Shown here: positions 16,976 through 25,091 of the stretch, in pieces
How the letters are laid out: every line of letters starts with the position of its first letter
How positions within the stretch are numbered: the stretch's first letter is position 1
Assembly (NCBI GenBank): GCA_013388835.1
Contig: JACAEL010000053.1
Coordinates: 1-39,848 of the forward strand
Source of the DNA: Candidatus Thorarchaeota archaeon
GTDB taxonomy: Archaea > Asgardarchaeota > Thorarchaeia > Thorarchaeales > Thorarchaeaceae
Length of the DNA stretch: 39,848 nt
Reading direction: 5' to 3'
Notes under the pieces: generated by a model
The model's input: the letters and a program-made list of their open reading frames with translations, nothing else
What the model was told of the DNA's origin: nothing
The model's database searches: none
Made by a program: the position numbers and the translations under genes

Positions 16976-17989
16976 GTGTCCAAGAAGATGAGGTATGACC
17001 CTGAGCTAGCGAAGTTCGTCAGCAGACATAATCTGTCTGAGAAGATGCGCAACATCATTGCGACACTGGGGAATGATGCTCAGGCCGTGCTGGACTGGGC
17101 GGCCGGAGAGGCGAGGTCGCTCAGTGGAGTGGGTCCTGGAGAAAAGGGTGGCAGCCTTGGAAAGGTCATGTTCGAGCTCGTGGCCCGCGAGGCCTCCATT
17201 CGTCTTGTGATTGCGAACGACGCAAAGGGAAGAATCACCACAAGGGATGAAGTGAAGCGTAAGATGGGCTACCGTGTGGAGATGCCAGTCCTCTATCATG
17301 AGGCAGGCATCAGACATCCCCAGGAGGCGAGGAACCTCCGGCACAATATCTTCCACGAGTCATTCATGGCGCTCGTGAATAAGCTGTTTCCGGACGTCTC
17401 CACCTCAATTCCGACCACCGGGAAAGGTCTGACTCCCGACCTGATCATGACTCACAAGTCGCCGGACTGGCAGATGGCGGTGGAGTACAAGGCCTACAGG
17501 TCTCTTACGCTTCTCTCCGAGTCTGAAATACTGAAGGGAATGCGCTATCAGACCGAGTGGGGAACGGCATGGCTCATTACGACCTCCACAAAGAGCGTCA
17601 GGGATGTCTACGGAAACACTCTGAGGTCTGAAGAGCTTGTGGACAAGGGTGTGGAGCGTCTGCGAAGAATTGCCAAGCGACGGACCTACACGAACGAACA
17701 ACGTGAGAACAGAGGGATAGCAAAGAAGGGCATCGCACATCTGGAGAAGCATGGTGGTGAGTCGCTGTCATGCCGACTCACACAGACCCCGGCACTGGTT
17801 CAGTCGTGCGTGGCTGGAAAGCCCCTTAGAGGACTGGCCATCAGCACAGGATTCGAGATAGTGGGACTGCTTCGAGAAAACGGACTCGAAGACGCTGCAG
17901 AGGACATGCTCAAGGTAATGAAACTGCCTACTGAAACACTGTCGGGTGGCAAGGTCACATCCGTCAGACTCATAGGCTCTGACCAATGA
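16976..17989 (+). CDS. PD-(D/E)XK nuclease-like protein, unknown role
   Basis: This 337-residue protein has a helical N-terminal ~110 residues with a basic, DNA-binding-like look. A core then matches the restriction-endonuclease fold: helix Glu128 in FHESFMALVNKLFP, Pro154-Asp155 in GLTPDLIMTH, and Glu170-Tyr-Lys172 in WQMAVEYKAY, followed by Gln192 and a strand AWLITTS. This E-PD-ExK-Q order is typical of active DNA endonucleases. The GTG start has AGAGGA 5 nt upstream. The neighbours are a coiled-coil/winged-helix protein and a roadblock protein; no methylase or helicase is nearby. It could act in repair, defence or DNA organisation; I do not recognise the family. Confidence 0.75.
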   Translation: MSKKMRYDPELAKFVSRHNLSEKMRNIIATLGNDAQAVLDWAAGEARSLSGVGPGEKGGSLGKVMFELVAREASIRLVIANDAKGRITTRDEVKRKMGYRVEMPVLYHEAGIRHPQEARNLRHNIFHESFMALVNKLFPDVSTSIPTTGKGLTPDLIMTHKSPDWQMAVEYKAYRSLTLLSESEILKGMRYQTEWGTAWLITTSTKSVRDVYGNTLRSEELVDKGVERLRRIAKRRTYTNEQRENRGIAKKGIAHLEKHGGESLSCRLTQTPALVQSCVAGKPLRGLAISTGFEIVGLLRENGLEDAAEDMLKVMKLPTETLSGGKVTSVRLIGSDQ

Positions 17990-18075
17990 GTCCGCGATTT
18001 GCCAAGATTTATCTGTGCAGAAGGGCCCCTTGGTACTGTTATCAAGCAAGAAAGCATACTGACAGGGTGATTTCA

Positions 18076-18477
18076 TTGGAAGAGCTGCGGGCCGTTGACG
18101 ATGTGCCCTACATGATGAGGGAGCTCCTACGTGACCTTGCCAAGAGGTCGCCGATACTGGGGGCAACCATTGTCAGCATGGAGGGACTGCCACTCTTCAG
18201 TTACCTGAATACCGGCTCTGATGAGGCGGCCATTGCTGTGTTGGTTTCAAGTGCATACTCTGCGGGCCTTCAGACAGTCAAGGAACTCAAGCAGGGTCAC
18301 CTGAAGTCTGTGATAATCGAAGGCGATGCCGGTACCACACTCATCCTCGCGATAAGCGAGAGTCATCTTCTGACTGTGATTGCCCCGGAGAATGCAAAGC
18401 TCGGTCTCGTATTCAATGATGCTAAGCAGGTTGGACGAAGAGCCGCCAGACTGCTTCAGGACATGGAGCCCATATGA
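18076..18477 (+). CDS. Roadblock/LC7 domain protein
   Basis: The single roadblock domain runs from the start to the end: MMRELLRDLAKRSPILGATIV, the turn SMEGLPLF, AAIAVLVSSAYSAGLQTVKEL, LKSVIIEGDAGTTLILAISE, then a final helix. This is the expected ~130-residue length. Roadblock proteins form scaffolds for small GTPases in eukaryotes and are abundant in Asgard archaea. I chose TTG 18076 because GGTGA lies 5 nt upstream; the longer open frame to 17986 adds a region that does not look like protein. A TATA-like TTTATC lies near 18009. Its last 4 nt overlap the NifB-like gene, so the two are likely made together. Confidence 0.85.
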   Translation: MEELRAVDDVPYMMRELLRDLAKRSPILGATIVSMEGLPLFSYLNTGSDEAAIAVLVSSAYSAGLQTVKELKQGHLKSVIIEGDAGTTLILAISESHLLTVIAPENAKLGLVFNDAKQVGRRAARLLQDMEPI

Positions 18478-19295
18478 AAGACCCCTTCTCTCAACACCCA
18501 TGCTGGCGAGGTCCAAGCCCAGAGACCGTGGAGAGAATTCATCTCCCTGTTGCACGGTCATGCAACGTGAAGTGCTCCTACTGCAATGGGCTCGGCACAC
18601 GCGCTTCTCACTCGAGAATGCCCGGCTATTCCGCAGGCACGATGAGTGTGGACGAGGCTGTCCGTGTGTTCCGCGATGTGAGAGCAGCCCGTCCCAAGTT
18701 GCGGATCGCCGCGGTCTCCGGCCCGGGCGACCCCCTTGCAAGCATGGACTCCCTGGCTCTCTTTCAGCAGATTCGCATGCTCGACCCCGAAATTGACCTG
18801 TGCCTGTGCACCAATGGACTGGGTCTCGGAGACTCAGCTGCAGCTCTGTATCGACTCGGGGTTTCAACACTTTCCGTGTCAATGAGCGCATTGAGCGAGG
18901 AGACCGCTGCTAGAGTCTATGAGTGGGCAGTGCTTGGCGGCCTGTGCATGTCCGGACCAGAGATGGGTCGCAGAGTCATCCAGATGCAGTTGCAAGGGAT
19001 TGAGGAGGCCGTAAGGCGGGGTATTCATGTCAAGGTCAACAGCATTGTCTTGCCAGGAGTGAACGAACACGAGCTCCCGGATTTGGCATCGGTTCTCAAA
19101 GATCATGGTGTCGAACTCCACAATATAGTCCCACTGGTACCTGGTGGGACCATGAGCCACTGCAGGCCTCCGACGAGTGAGCAGGTTGAGTCGGTTCGTA
19201 GGATGGCCTCTCGATATATCCGACAGTTCAGACAATGTGCACAGTGCAGAAGCGACGTTGTGGGAGTCCCCGGCTGTGATACCTCACTTCTCTGA
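18474..19295 (+). CDS. nifB: NifB-family radical SAM protein
   Basis: The 273 residues match the NifB core: His8-Pro-Cys10 near the N-terminus, RIHLPVARSC, the SAM-cluster motif Cys30-x3-Cys34-x2-Cys37, VSGPGDPLAS (NifB GPGDPLAN), LCLCTNGLGL, VKVNSIVLPGVNEHELP, and a C-terminal Cys255-x2-Cys258 in CAQCRSDVVGVPG (NifB CRQCRADAVG). NifB fuses two [4Fe-4S] clusters and inserts a carbide to make the nitrogenase cofactor precursor. The auxiliary cluster motifs appear kept, but there is no NifX domain and no nifHDK here. It overlaps a roadblock gene by 4 nt, an odd partner. It may be true NifB or a paralogue making another Fe-S product. Confidence 0.82.
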   Translation: MKDPFSQHPCWRGPSPETVERIHLPVARSCNVKCSYCNGLGTRASHSRMPGYSAGTMSVDEAVRVFRDVRAARPKLRIAAVSGPGDPLASMDSLALFQQIRMLDPEIDLCLCTNGLGLGDSAAALYRLGVSTLSVSMSALSEETAARVYEWAVLGGLCMSGPEMGRRVIQMQLQGIEEAVRRGIHVKVNSIVLPGVNEHELPDLASVLKDHGVELHNIVPLVPGGTMSHCRPPTSEQVESVRRMASRYIRQFRQCAQCRSDVVGVPGCDTSLL

Positions 19296-19296
19296 T

Positions 19297-20115
19297 TCAA
19301 AAGACCACTCTCAGGCCGCCGCACTCCACCAGCTTGTTGATGAGAAACAGCAGTGCATCGTGGTCGTAGGGCAGACTGTGAACGACCTCCTTGACATTCC
19401 TACTGCCGTCAAAGAACTTGATCAGGTCGTCCACTGGTCGACCGTACTGATCCCTGAGCCTTGCCACACTAGATGACGATGTGTCATCGGTGACAAGCAC
19501 GTCCTTCTCGTCAAGTCGTTTTCTGAAATCGACAGCACCGTAGTGCTTCATCAACGACAGGAGTGCCTTGACCTCTTCGTCACGCAGCTCAATCAGGTCA
19601 AGAATCTCGGCCACGCTTCTCTTCCCGTTGATGAATGCCTCGAGCTTCTCAAGTTTCCTGTCAATCTCTCCCACTCTAAATGGGATGGGCTTTCCAGCCT
19701 TTCGCACAGGGATCAGATTCGGCTGGATATTGCCATAAGGAAACTCGACTATCACGTTCAGTGCGAACTCGCGGAATCTTCGGATGTCGCCTTCGAAGTT
19801 CTTGAGTTTCTCTCCGTGCTCGGTCTCTACCTGGCTGAGTATTCTCTTCAGCTTCTCTCTATACGGTGTCTCGTCCGGGACCGGGTCCACAACCAGAAGC
19901 ACCAAGACGGTCTCGCCCACCTCAATCAAGATGTCATATGCCGCCTTGCTGATCGTCCGGATCGGAGCCTTAGCGAAGATTATCACTGCTGTGACGAACC
20001 CAGCGATGAGGTCGGGGTCGACTGACATCTCTGCGTAGGGAATGCTCAGTATTGACTCCCCTCCCTCGAGGCGGATGAGGGAAACATATCGCACCTTGGA
20101 GACGTCGTACATCAT
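19297..20115 (-). CDS. Longin-like/winged-helix protein (paralogue 2)
   Basis: The first ~115 residues are longin-like: KVRYVSLIRLEGGESILSIP, a helical FVTAVIIFA segment, YDILIEVGETVLVLLVVDP, then a long charged helix. Two small helical-wing modules follow (EIDRKLEKLEAFINGKRSVA and a second around DDLIKFFDGSRNVKEVVHSL). It is a tandem duplicate of the preceding gene: both begin VRYVSL, share SIPYxEMSVDPDL, and carry the FINGKR motif. The ATG overlaps the upstream TGA (ATGATG), with a GGTGGG ribosome binding site. A role in membrane traffic or GTPase regulation is inferred only from the longin fold. Confidence 0.78.
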   Translation of the reverse strand: MMYDVSKVRYVSLIRLEGGESILSIPYAEMSVDPDLIAGFVTAVIIFAKAPIRTISKAAYDILIEVGETVLVLLVVDPVPDETPYREKLKRILSQVETEHGEKLKNFEGDIRRFREFALNVIVEFPYGNIQPNLIPVRKAGKPIPFRVGEIDRKLEKLEAFINGKRSVAEILDLIELRDEEVKALLSLMKHYGAVDFRKRLDEKDVLVTDDTSSSSVARLRDQYGRPVDDLIKFFDGSRNVKEVVHSLPYDHDALLFLINKLVECGGLRVVF

Positions 20116-20975
20116 TTGCCCACCGCCTCCGAGTTGTCCTTGAATCCCAAGATGCGTGCATCGAGGAGCCTCTGGGCCACAGTCCTCACGGCCTCAGGGG
20201 AGAGGTGGACTGCCTCGCAGACCTCCTTGAAAGTGCGCACACCGTCAATTGCATCCATTAGAGTCAATAGCTGGTCACCGTACGTCGCCTTTAGTATCTC
20301 GGGGGGGTCGTTCAGTCTAGTAAGCACTGAGTCGTCAGATATCCGTCGTGTGAGCTGAATCCATCCAAAGCGATCAAGCATTGAGAATACTGCCATTGTC
20401 TCAGCCATTGGAAGCCCTGATGCTGTTGCTATCTCGGCAAGAGTCCGTTTGCCATTGATGAAGCTTACGATTGTATGCAATTTGCGGTCCGTCTCACCAA
20501 CGCTCCATGGGATGACGGTCCGTTCGTTGCTTCCTGTTGCATTGCCTGCGGTGAGTCTTGGCACAAGGCTGGGCTCCAGTATCCGGTATGGAAAGACCGA
20601 CAGCACTTGAAGGGCGAACTGGCGAAATGGCCTGATATCGCCTCTCCAGTTCTGAAGGCTGGCAATGTGCATCCTCTCGAACTCGTTGACAATCTCCCTC
20701 AGTGAGTTGCGATAGAGGTCCTCGTCATCCACTCGGTCCACAATGAGAAAGCCAACGACGTGCTCTCCCTCCTCTATCATCACAACATAGCCCTCTTTGA
20801 CAAAGGTCTTGATGTGTTTCCCCTCATATACCACGATTGCCAGTGCGAAGCTGGCAAGAAGGTCCGGGTCGACACTCATCTCATGGTACGGGATGCTCAG
20901 GATTGGCTCGCCTCCTTCAATCCTGACCAGCGATACGTATCGGACCTTTGTCGGGTCCAAGCGTGAACTTGCCAC
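20112..20975 (-). CDS. Longin-like/winged-helix protein (paralogue 1)
   Basis: This 287-residue protein has the same architecture as the following gene: a longin-like N-terminal domain (KVRYVSLVRIEGGEPILSIP, then YVVMIEEGEHVVGFLIVD), a helix, then two winged-helix-like modules around SFINGKRTLAEIATASGLP and AIDGVRTFKEVCEAVHLSP. The repeated INGKR/IDGVR turns suggest an internal duplication of the C-terminal module. The GTG start has GGAGGGG upstream. It is the third gene of a minus-strand run (AmmeMemoRadiSam, DUF2797, this, paralogue 2) and is separated from DUF2797 by about 40 nt. Confidence 0.78.
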   Translation of the reverse strand: MASSRLDPTKVRYVSLVRIEGGEPILSIPYHEMSVDPDLLASFALAIVVYEGKHIKTFVKEGYVVMIEEGEHVVGFLIVDRVDDEDLYRNSLREIVNEFERMHIASLQNWRGDIRPFRQFALQVLSVFPYRILEPSLVPRLTAGNATGSNERTVIPWSVGETDRKLHTIVSFINGKRTLAEIATASGLPMAETMAVFSMLDRFGWIQLTRRISDDSVLTRLNDPPEILKATYGDQLLTLMDAIDGVRTFKEVCEAVHLSPEAVRTVAQRLLDARILGFKDNSEAVGK

Positions 20976-21016
20976 TATTTCTACCCCTCCTCAGACAGAC
21001 TCTTGGCCGCGACAAG

Positions 21017-21937
21017 TCACAGATACTCGCTTAGTGCAGCTTGGTCATTCATCTCTATGTTGTACCTCTCCTCAAGCGTGTAGCCGACGAAGCTCTTGAG
21101 GTTTGCAACTCTGAAAGTTGTCTGTTGCCTCACTACAAGGAGTGGGCCTTTTAGCCCCACCACCTCGCCTAGGAGCACGAGTCCTTCAGGGGGAATCTTG
21201 CTCTTTAAGAGTTGTGCTGGTGAGTCCAGACTCTGCAGACGATAGAACGATGATAGTTCCGTGACGGGCGGGGGCCATTCCTCAACTGTCACTCCGTCGG
21301 CGGTCAGGTACGTCTCAACGAACCCAGGTTTCAAGACGCGTGAGACGTTCTGTTGCGCTCTGGTGTAGTCGATGGTCCTGTCCAAGACTCCGGTCTTCCT
21401 CTCTGCTCTCACTGCCTTTGCGAAGTCTCTTGACCTGCTAATCCTGTCCTCGATGCGTCGTGCCAGTCTTCCACCTTGAATCTTGGCAAGTTTCACGCCG
21501 AAGTCAGCTCCCTGCTCCAACCACCTGACCATCATCCTTCCGTAGGTTGACACCCCGACCTTGATGAGGTCTTCTCCAAACACGGTCAGATAGAGCACAT
21601 AAGCAGCCTTTGAGCAGTCCAATGCTCTCTCTTCACTGGCTTGGCACACACTCCCCGTGCATCGGATACAGGCGTTCATCTCGTCCAGCGCCTTGCACGG
21701 TCCGCACTGAGTGAACGACGGGCGCACCATGCTTCTCTCTGGGCATCGTGTCATTGTGCCCTTGAGTCCCCGCGTCCCGATGCACTTTCGTGGCCCTCTG
21801 ATGAGCCACGATATCTGCCTTCCCGTGTCCAGCGGTACGAACAGCTCTGTGTCGCTCCCGTCAGGCCAGACGGTGAGACCCGACTCATAGTTGTGAGGCT
21901 GAGAGGTCTCACGCCACTTGACGTCGATTATCTGCGT
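21017..21937 (-). CDS. DUF2797 family protein with unresolved start codon
   Basis: The core is the DUF2797 pattern: YVLYLTVFGEDLIKVGVST, RWLEQGADFGVKLAKIQGGR, LARRIEDRIS, preceded by cysteines at CPERSMVRPSFTQCGPC, probably for zinc. Function is unknown. An ATG occurs only at 21754, but the frame stays open upstream to the TAG at 21950 and encodes family-like sequence (IIDVKW, ISWLIRGPRKCIG), so the true start is near 21930-21940. No ATG, GTG or TTG lies there in frame. GAGGTG sits at 21945-21950. Candidates are ACG 21935-21937 (chosen arbitrarily), ATA 21929-21931, or GTG 21945-21947 if one base is in error. Confidence 0.8.
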   Translation of the reverse strand, partial: TQIIDVKWRETSQPHNYESGLTVWPDGSDTELFVPLDTGRQISWLIRGPRKCIGTRGLKGTMTRCPERSMVRPSFTQCGPCKALDEMNACIRCTGSVCQASEERALDCSKAAYVLYLTVFGEDLIKVGVSTYGRMMVRWLEQGADFGVKLAKIQGGRLARRIEDRISRSRDFAKAVRAERKTGVLDRTIDYTRAQQNVSRVLKPGFVETYLTADGVTVEEWPPPVTELSSFYRLQSLDSPAQLLKSKIPPEGLVLLGEVVGLKGPLLVVRQQTTFRVANLKSFVGYTLEERYNIEMNDQAALSEYL

Positions 21938-21949
21938 GGTGATACACCT

Positions 21950-22990
21950 CTAGAAGATCAGATGCCGTCCCTGTCCCATCCACTTGACGCCGCGGATGTT
22001 CAGGTCAGAGTCACACCGGGGACAACGCCCCTGTGGATTCAGATTATTCCTCTTCAGATAGACCGAGAATCGCTCGACGGCCTTGTATCCACACTCTGGA
22101 CAGTATGTGTTCTCGGTGTCCATGCCGGGGATGTTCCCCGAGTAGACATAGGTAAGTCCCGCGCCCTTCGCCTCCATGATATGCCGTTCGAGAGTAGATG
22201 TGGGAGTTCGTGGCAGGTCCGTCATTTTGTACATGGGTGAGAACGCGGTGAGATGAAGTGGGGTTTCCGGACCAAGGTGTTCGACAATCCATGTGGCAAG
22301 CGCCCTTGTGTCTTCCGTCCTGTCTCCCACCTCTGGTATTATTAGATTCGTCAGCTCAATGAACACCCCGTGGTCTCTGTATTCTTCCAGTGCTCTGTAG
22401 ATTGGCTCCACCTTTGGGACGCCCATGTATCTCTTGTAGAACTCCTTGTTGCCTGAACCCTTGAAGTCCACAGTCACTGCATCGAGGTGGGGCGATATGT
22501 ATTCCACGCCCTCTGGTGTGATGTATCCATTGGTGACGAACGTATTGTACAGCCCATCTCTGTGTGCAATCACTGCGGTGTCGTGTGCCAGTTCCATGAA
22601 GATTGTGGGCTCTGTGTACGTATAGCTTATGCCTTGGCAGTCGTAACGTTGTGCCAGATGCACTATCTCTTCCGGGGAGATTCTCTGACCGACTGGTGAT
22701 TCTCGCTGCGAGGAGTGGTAGTTGAGACAGAACTGACAACGGAAGTTGCATGAGGATGTGCTGATGGAGAACGCAGAGGAACCGGGAGCAAAGTGAAACA
22801 GCGGTTTCTTCTCTATGGGGTCTGCTGCCATTCCATCCACCAGTCCATAGACAGTAGTGTAGAGGGCTCCATTCTCAACCACTCTGACTCGGCAGAGACC
22901 CTATTCGCCTTCTCTCACGACGCACCTTCTTGCACACAGGTCACACCGGACCCCGCCTCTGATGCTCTTCCACAAGACTGCCTCTTTCAT
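21950..22990 (-). CDS. AmmeMemoRadiSam radical SAM enzyme, interrupted by in-frame TAG
   Basis: The PflA-type radical SAM core has CNFRCQFCLNY, YTYTEPTIF, TFVTNGYI and VDFKGSGNKEFY, then a C-terminal zinc ribbon (CPECG...CPRCD). ATG 22988-22990 has GGTGA 6 nt upstream and opens the expected N-terminus, MKEAVLWKSIRGGVRCDLC then ARRCVVREGE. Codon 30 (22901-22903) is TAG, and the frame resumes at once with GLCRVRVVENGALY, which belongs to the same conserved region. Options are a nonsense mutation, a sequencing error (C or A to T) or a recoded amber codon. Translation from GTG 22880-22882 would lose the N-terminal cysteines. The family is often linked to AMMECR1 and Memo; neither is seen here. 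Confidence 0.8.
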
Positions 22991-23068
22991 TGTTTCACCC
23001 ATCGCATCGCTTTCTTATGCGGTTTCTGCTTTGGACTCTATACTGTCATACCCATCAGACAGTGTTAA

Positions 23069-23548
23069 ATGCACTTGCGACTCCAAGACCTTGGGTCTAG
23101 TCGATTGACTGGTTCGAAAGAGCTAGAGAAGCTAGGTGTTCTGTTCGGTATGGTCACAGACCGAAGCAGGTCGTTCCTTGAACGATGCTCAGAGACTAGG
23201 GTCTGTGCTGCTTTCGACCCGATTCGTGCCACGAACGAGTATCGCGACATCGCTCTCAGCACCATAGACTCTGACCTTGAGGCCCTCCGGGAAGTCCAGT
23301 CACTGTCGGGTCCCCTTGGCGAGGTACGAGCTGCACTTGGATCCGGTCCTAACGATGAGCGGTACATACTCGCCCTCAGCTCTCTGAGAGAGACATTCCT
23401 GAAGGATGTGCTCAGACCTGCTGTCAGGGACTTCCTGAAGGGTGCAGCTGGTCCAGACGATCGGCTGGAGTCACTCTACCTGAGTCAGCTCAAGATTGAC
23501 TCACTGCTAGAGACTGCCCGTTTTCTGAGACGTATTCAGAAGAAGTGA
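23069..23548 (+). CDS. Helical protein of unknown function
   Basis: This 159-residue protein is predicted to be almost all helical and charged, with no cysteine clusters or membrane segment. No family is recognised. A TCTATACT TATA-like element lies ~30 nt before the ATG and there is no ribosome binding site, which fits a leaderless transcript; an internal start at the Met of MVTDRSRSFLERC is possible. It is divergent from the AmmeMemoRadiSam gene across ~80 nt and convergent with the coiled-coil gene. Codon use matches its neighbours, which supports coding. Confidence 0.65.
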   Translation: MHLRLQDLGSSRLTGSKELEKLGVLFGMVTDRSRSFLERCSETRVCAAFDPIRATNEYRDIALSTIDSDLEALREVQSLSGPLGEVRAALGSGPNDERYILALSSLRETFLKDVLRPAVRDFLKGAAGPDDRLESLYLSQLKIDSLLETARFLRRIQKK

Positions 23549-23569
23549 CGGGACCGCCCTGAATGTATA

Positions 23570-25009
23570 CTACTCGACCGGTTTCTGTCTGGTGAGGACT
23601 AGCGTCTCGCCGTCCACCACTCTGGCAATCCCCAGCCGTTCAAAGTCTTCTGCCCACTTGAGTATCTGGCCCGGCGAGATTCCAAGCGACCGTCCTATCT
23701 CTCGGACTGACAGCTGTCCTGCCTCTTCAACCATCAGAAATGCCTTGGTCTTCTCCGTGCTCTCCATCAGGGCCATGTAGTCCTCGACGGTCTTCTCGGC
23801 ATATGCCAAGCGAGCCTTGAGTGACTCGAAGTCACGGGTCATTCTCTCAAGGACCGCAGTTGCTCTTTCAAGCTCTACACGAGTCCGTTCATGCTCCCGA
23901 GCCATGTCGCCCGACTCGTATGAGCGTATTCGGGCCTTGAGCTCGTCTATCTCTCCAAGTCGTCTTGAGCTCTCCTCTCTCTCCTGCTCTAGGCGAGATG
24001 CCCTTGTCCGTAGCTCGTCAATCTCCAAGTCCTTCCTGGCGATCGTAGAGAGTGCCTCGTGTGTCTTCTTGTCTGCCTCTTCAATACGCTTGGTGGCATC
24101 TTCAAGCCTACTGTTGAGCAGGTCTCGTGTTGTCTCAAGGGCCTTGACCTGCTGACGCAGTTCTGTAAGCACGCTGGGGTCTGTACTGGGTGCCGCCCTC
24201 AAAGCCGTGACAGTATCCTCAAGTGACTGCGTCCTGGCTTTCTCAGTCTCCAGTGCAATCCTGAGCATCTCAATCTCCTTCTCACGGTTGGCGAGTCTGT
24301 CCGCAGAGAGGACAAGATCTCTTCTGAGTTCCTCAACAGTCCTCTCCAAGACACGTATCTTCTCTTCGACTTCCTTGGGGACCTGCACCTTGGGCTTCAT
24401 ACTGACCTCTTTGGTGAGGAACTCAACTTCGGTGGCAGCTCGTTGCACCAAGTCGTCGACACTTGCCTTCAGTGTGGCGAGCTCTGTGAACGTCTGTTTC
24501 AAAGAGGTTCGAAGTCCGTCCGTCACATCGCGAGTCTTCTCCATGATGGGAGATGACATCTGCGTCGTGAGGCTATTCTCGATTCGGGCGAACTCAGCGT
24601 CGACAATCGCTCGCATCTCATTGTCGACATATGTGGCCTGCAGATTGGTCTTGGCTCGTCGTTTCCCCTCTGAGATGACTGTGGTCCGCAGGTTCACCAA
24701 GCTTCCCTTGAGGCTGACGAGAAACGAGAGCACGACTGGTATCAGGTCTCGTTCGATGCGGTCTATCGCAGTATCTACGGTGGTTAGATCGCGCTCGACA
24801 AGGTTCAGGCTGTCTCTCAGACGGTCGATGCTCTTCTCAATCTCGGTCCTTCGTCTGACATCTTCAGCAGACTCGACCTTGAATACGTCCCCAGTGATTC
24901 GCCCTGACTCCAAGAGCTGCTTCCTCATGTCATCGTCGACACCCATCTCTGTGAGCAGGCCGTCGACCACGTCCCTCTCATCGCTCTTTGGAACCCTGTC
25001 GTCCTTCAT
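23570..25009 (-). CDS. Long coiled-coil protein with C-terminal winged-helix domain
   Basis: The 479 residues start with a short acidic helical region, then a helical stretch (about 60-220), then an almost continuous SMC-like heptad coiled coil from ~220 to ~420. The last ~65 residues form a probable winged helix (LSVREIGRSLGISPGQILKW, then ARVVDGETLVLTR). The ATG has GGTGAGG 8 nt upstream. There are no Walker motifs, so it is not an SMC ATPase. The coil-plus-winged-helix layout repeats that of the 16267-16938 protein. It may bridge DNA or act as a scaffold, which is inference. The gene is divergent from the transglutaminase-like gene. Confidence 0.8.
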   Translation of the reverse strand: MKDDRVPKSDERDVVDGLLTEMGVDDDMRKQLLESGRITGDVFKVESAEDVRRRTEIEKSIDRLRDSLNLVERDLTTVDTAIDRIERDLIPVVLSFLVSLKGSLVNLRTTVISEGKRRAKTNLQATYVDNEMRAIVDAEFARIENSLTTQMSSPIMEKTRDVTDGLRTSLKQTFTELATLKASVDDLVQRAATEVEFLTKEVSMKPKVQVPKEVEEKIRVLERTVEELRRDLVLSADRLANREKEIEMLRIALETEKARTQSLEDTVTALRAAPSTDPSVLTELRQQVKALETTRDLLNSRLEDATKRIEEADKKTHEALSTIARKDLEIDELRTRASRLEQEREESSRRLGEIDELKARIRSYESGDMAREHERTRVELERATAVLERMTRDFESLKARLAYAEKTVEDYMALMESTEKTKAFLMVEEAGQLSVREIGRSLGISPGQILKWAEDFERLGIARVVDGETLVLTRQKPVE

Positions 25010-25065
25010 ACTCTAACCTCACCGGCTTGAGAGATTCAACGCAGTTGAGATGGTTGCGTCCGAAC

Positions 25066-25073
25066 ACATAAAT
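25066..25073 (+). promoter_or_regulatory. TATA box for a leaderless transglutaminase-like gene
   Basis: ACATAAAT lies 19-26 nt before the ATG at 25092, so transcription should start at or beside the start codon. This suggests a leaderless mRNA. Confidence 0.5.
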
Positions 25074-25091
25074 GTATTCTGAGGCGCCGAA

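Noticed and set aside
16976-17989. Restriction-modification system
   Set aside because: The nuclease-like core is present but no DNA methyltransferase or specificity subunit is found nearby.
18474-19295. Part of a nitrogen-fixation cluster
   Set aside because: Only a NifB-like gene is present; no nifH, nifD, nifK, nifE or nifN lies within the window.
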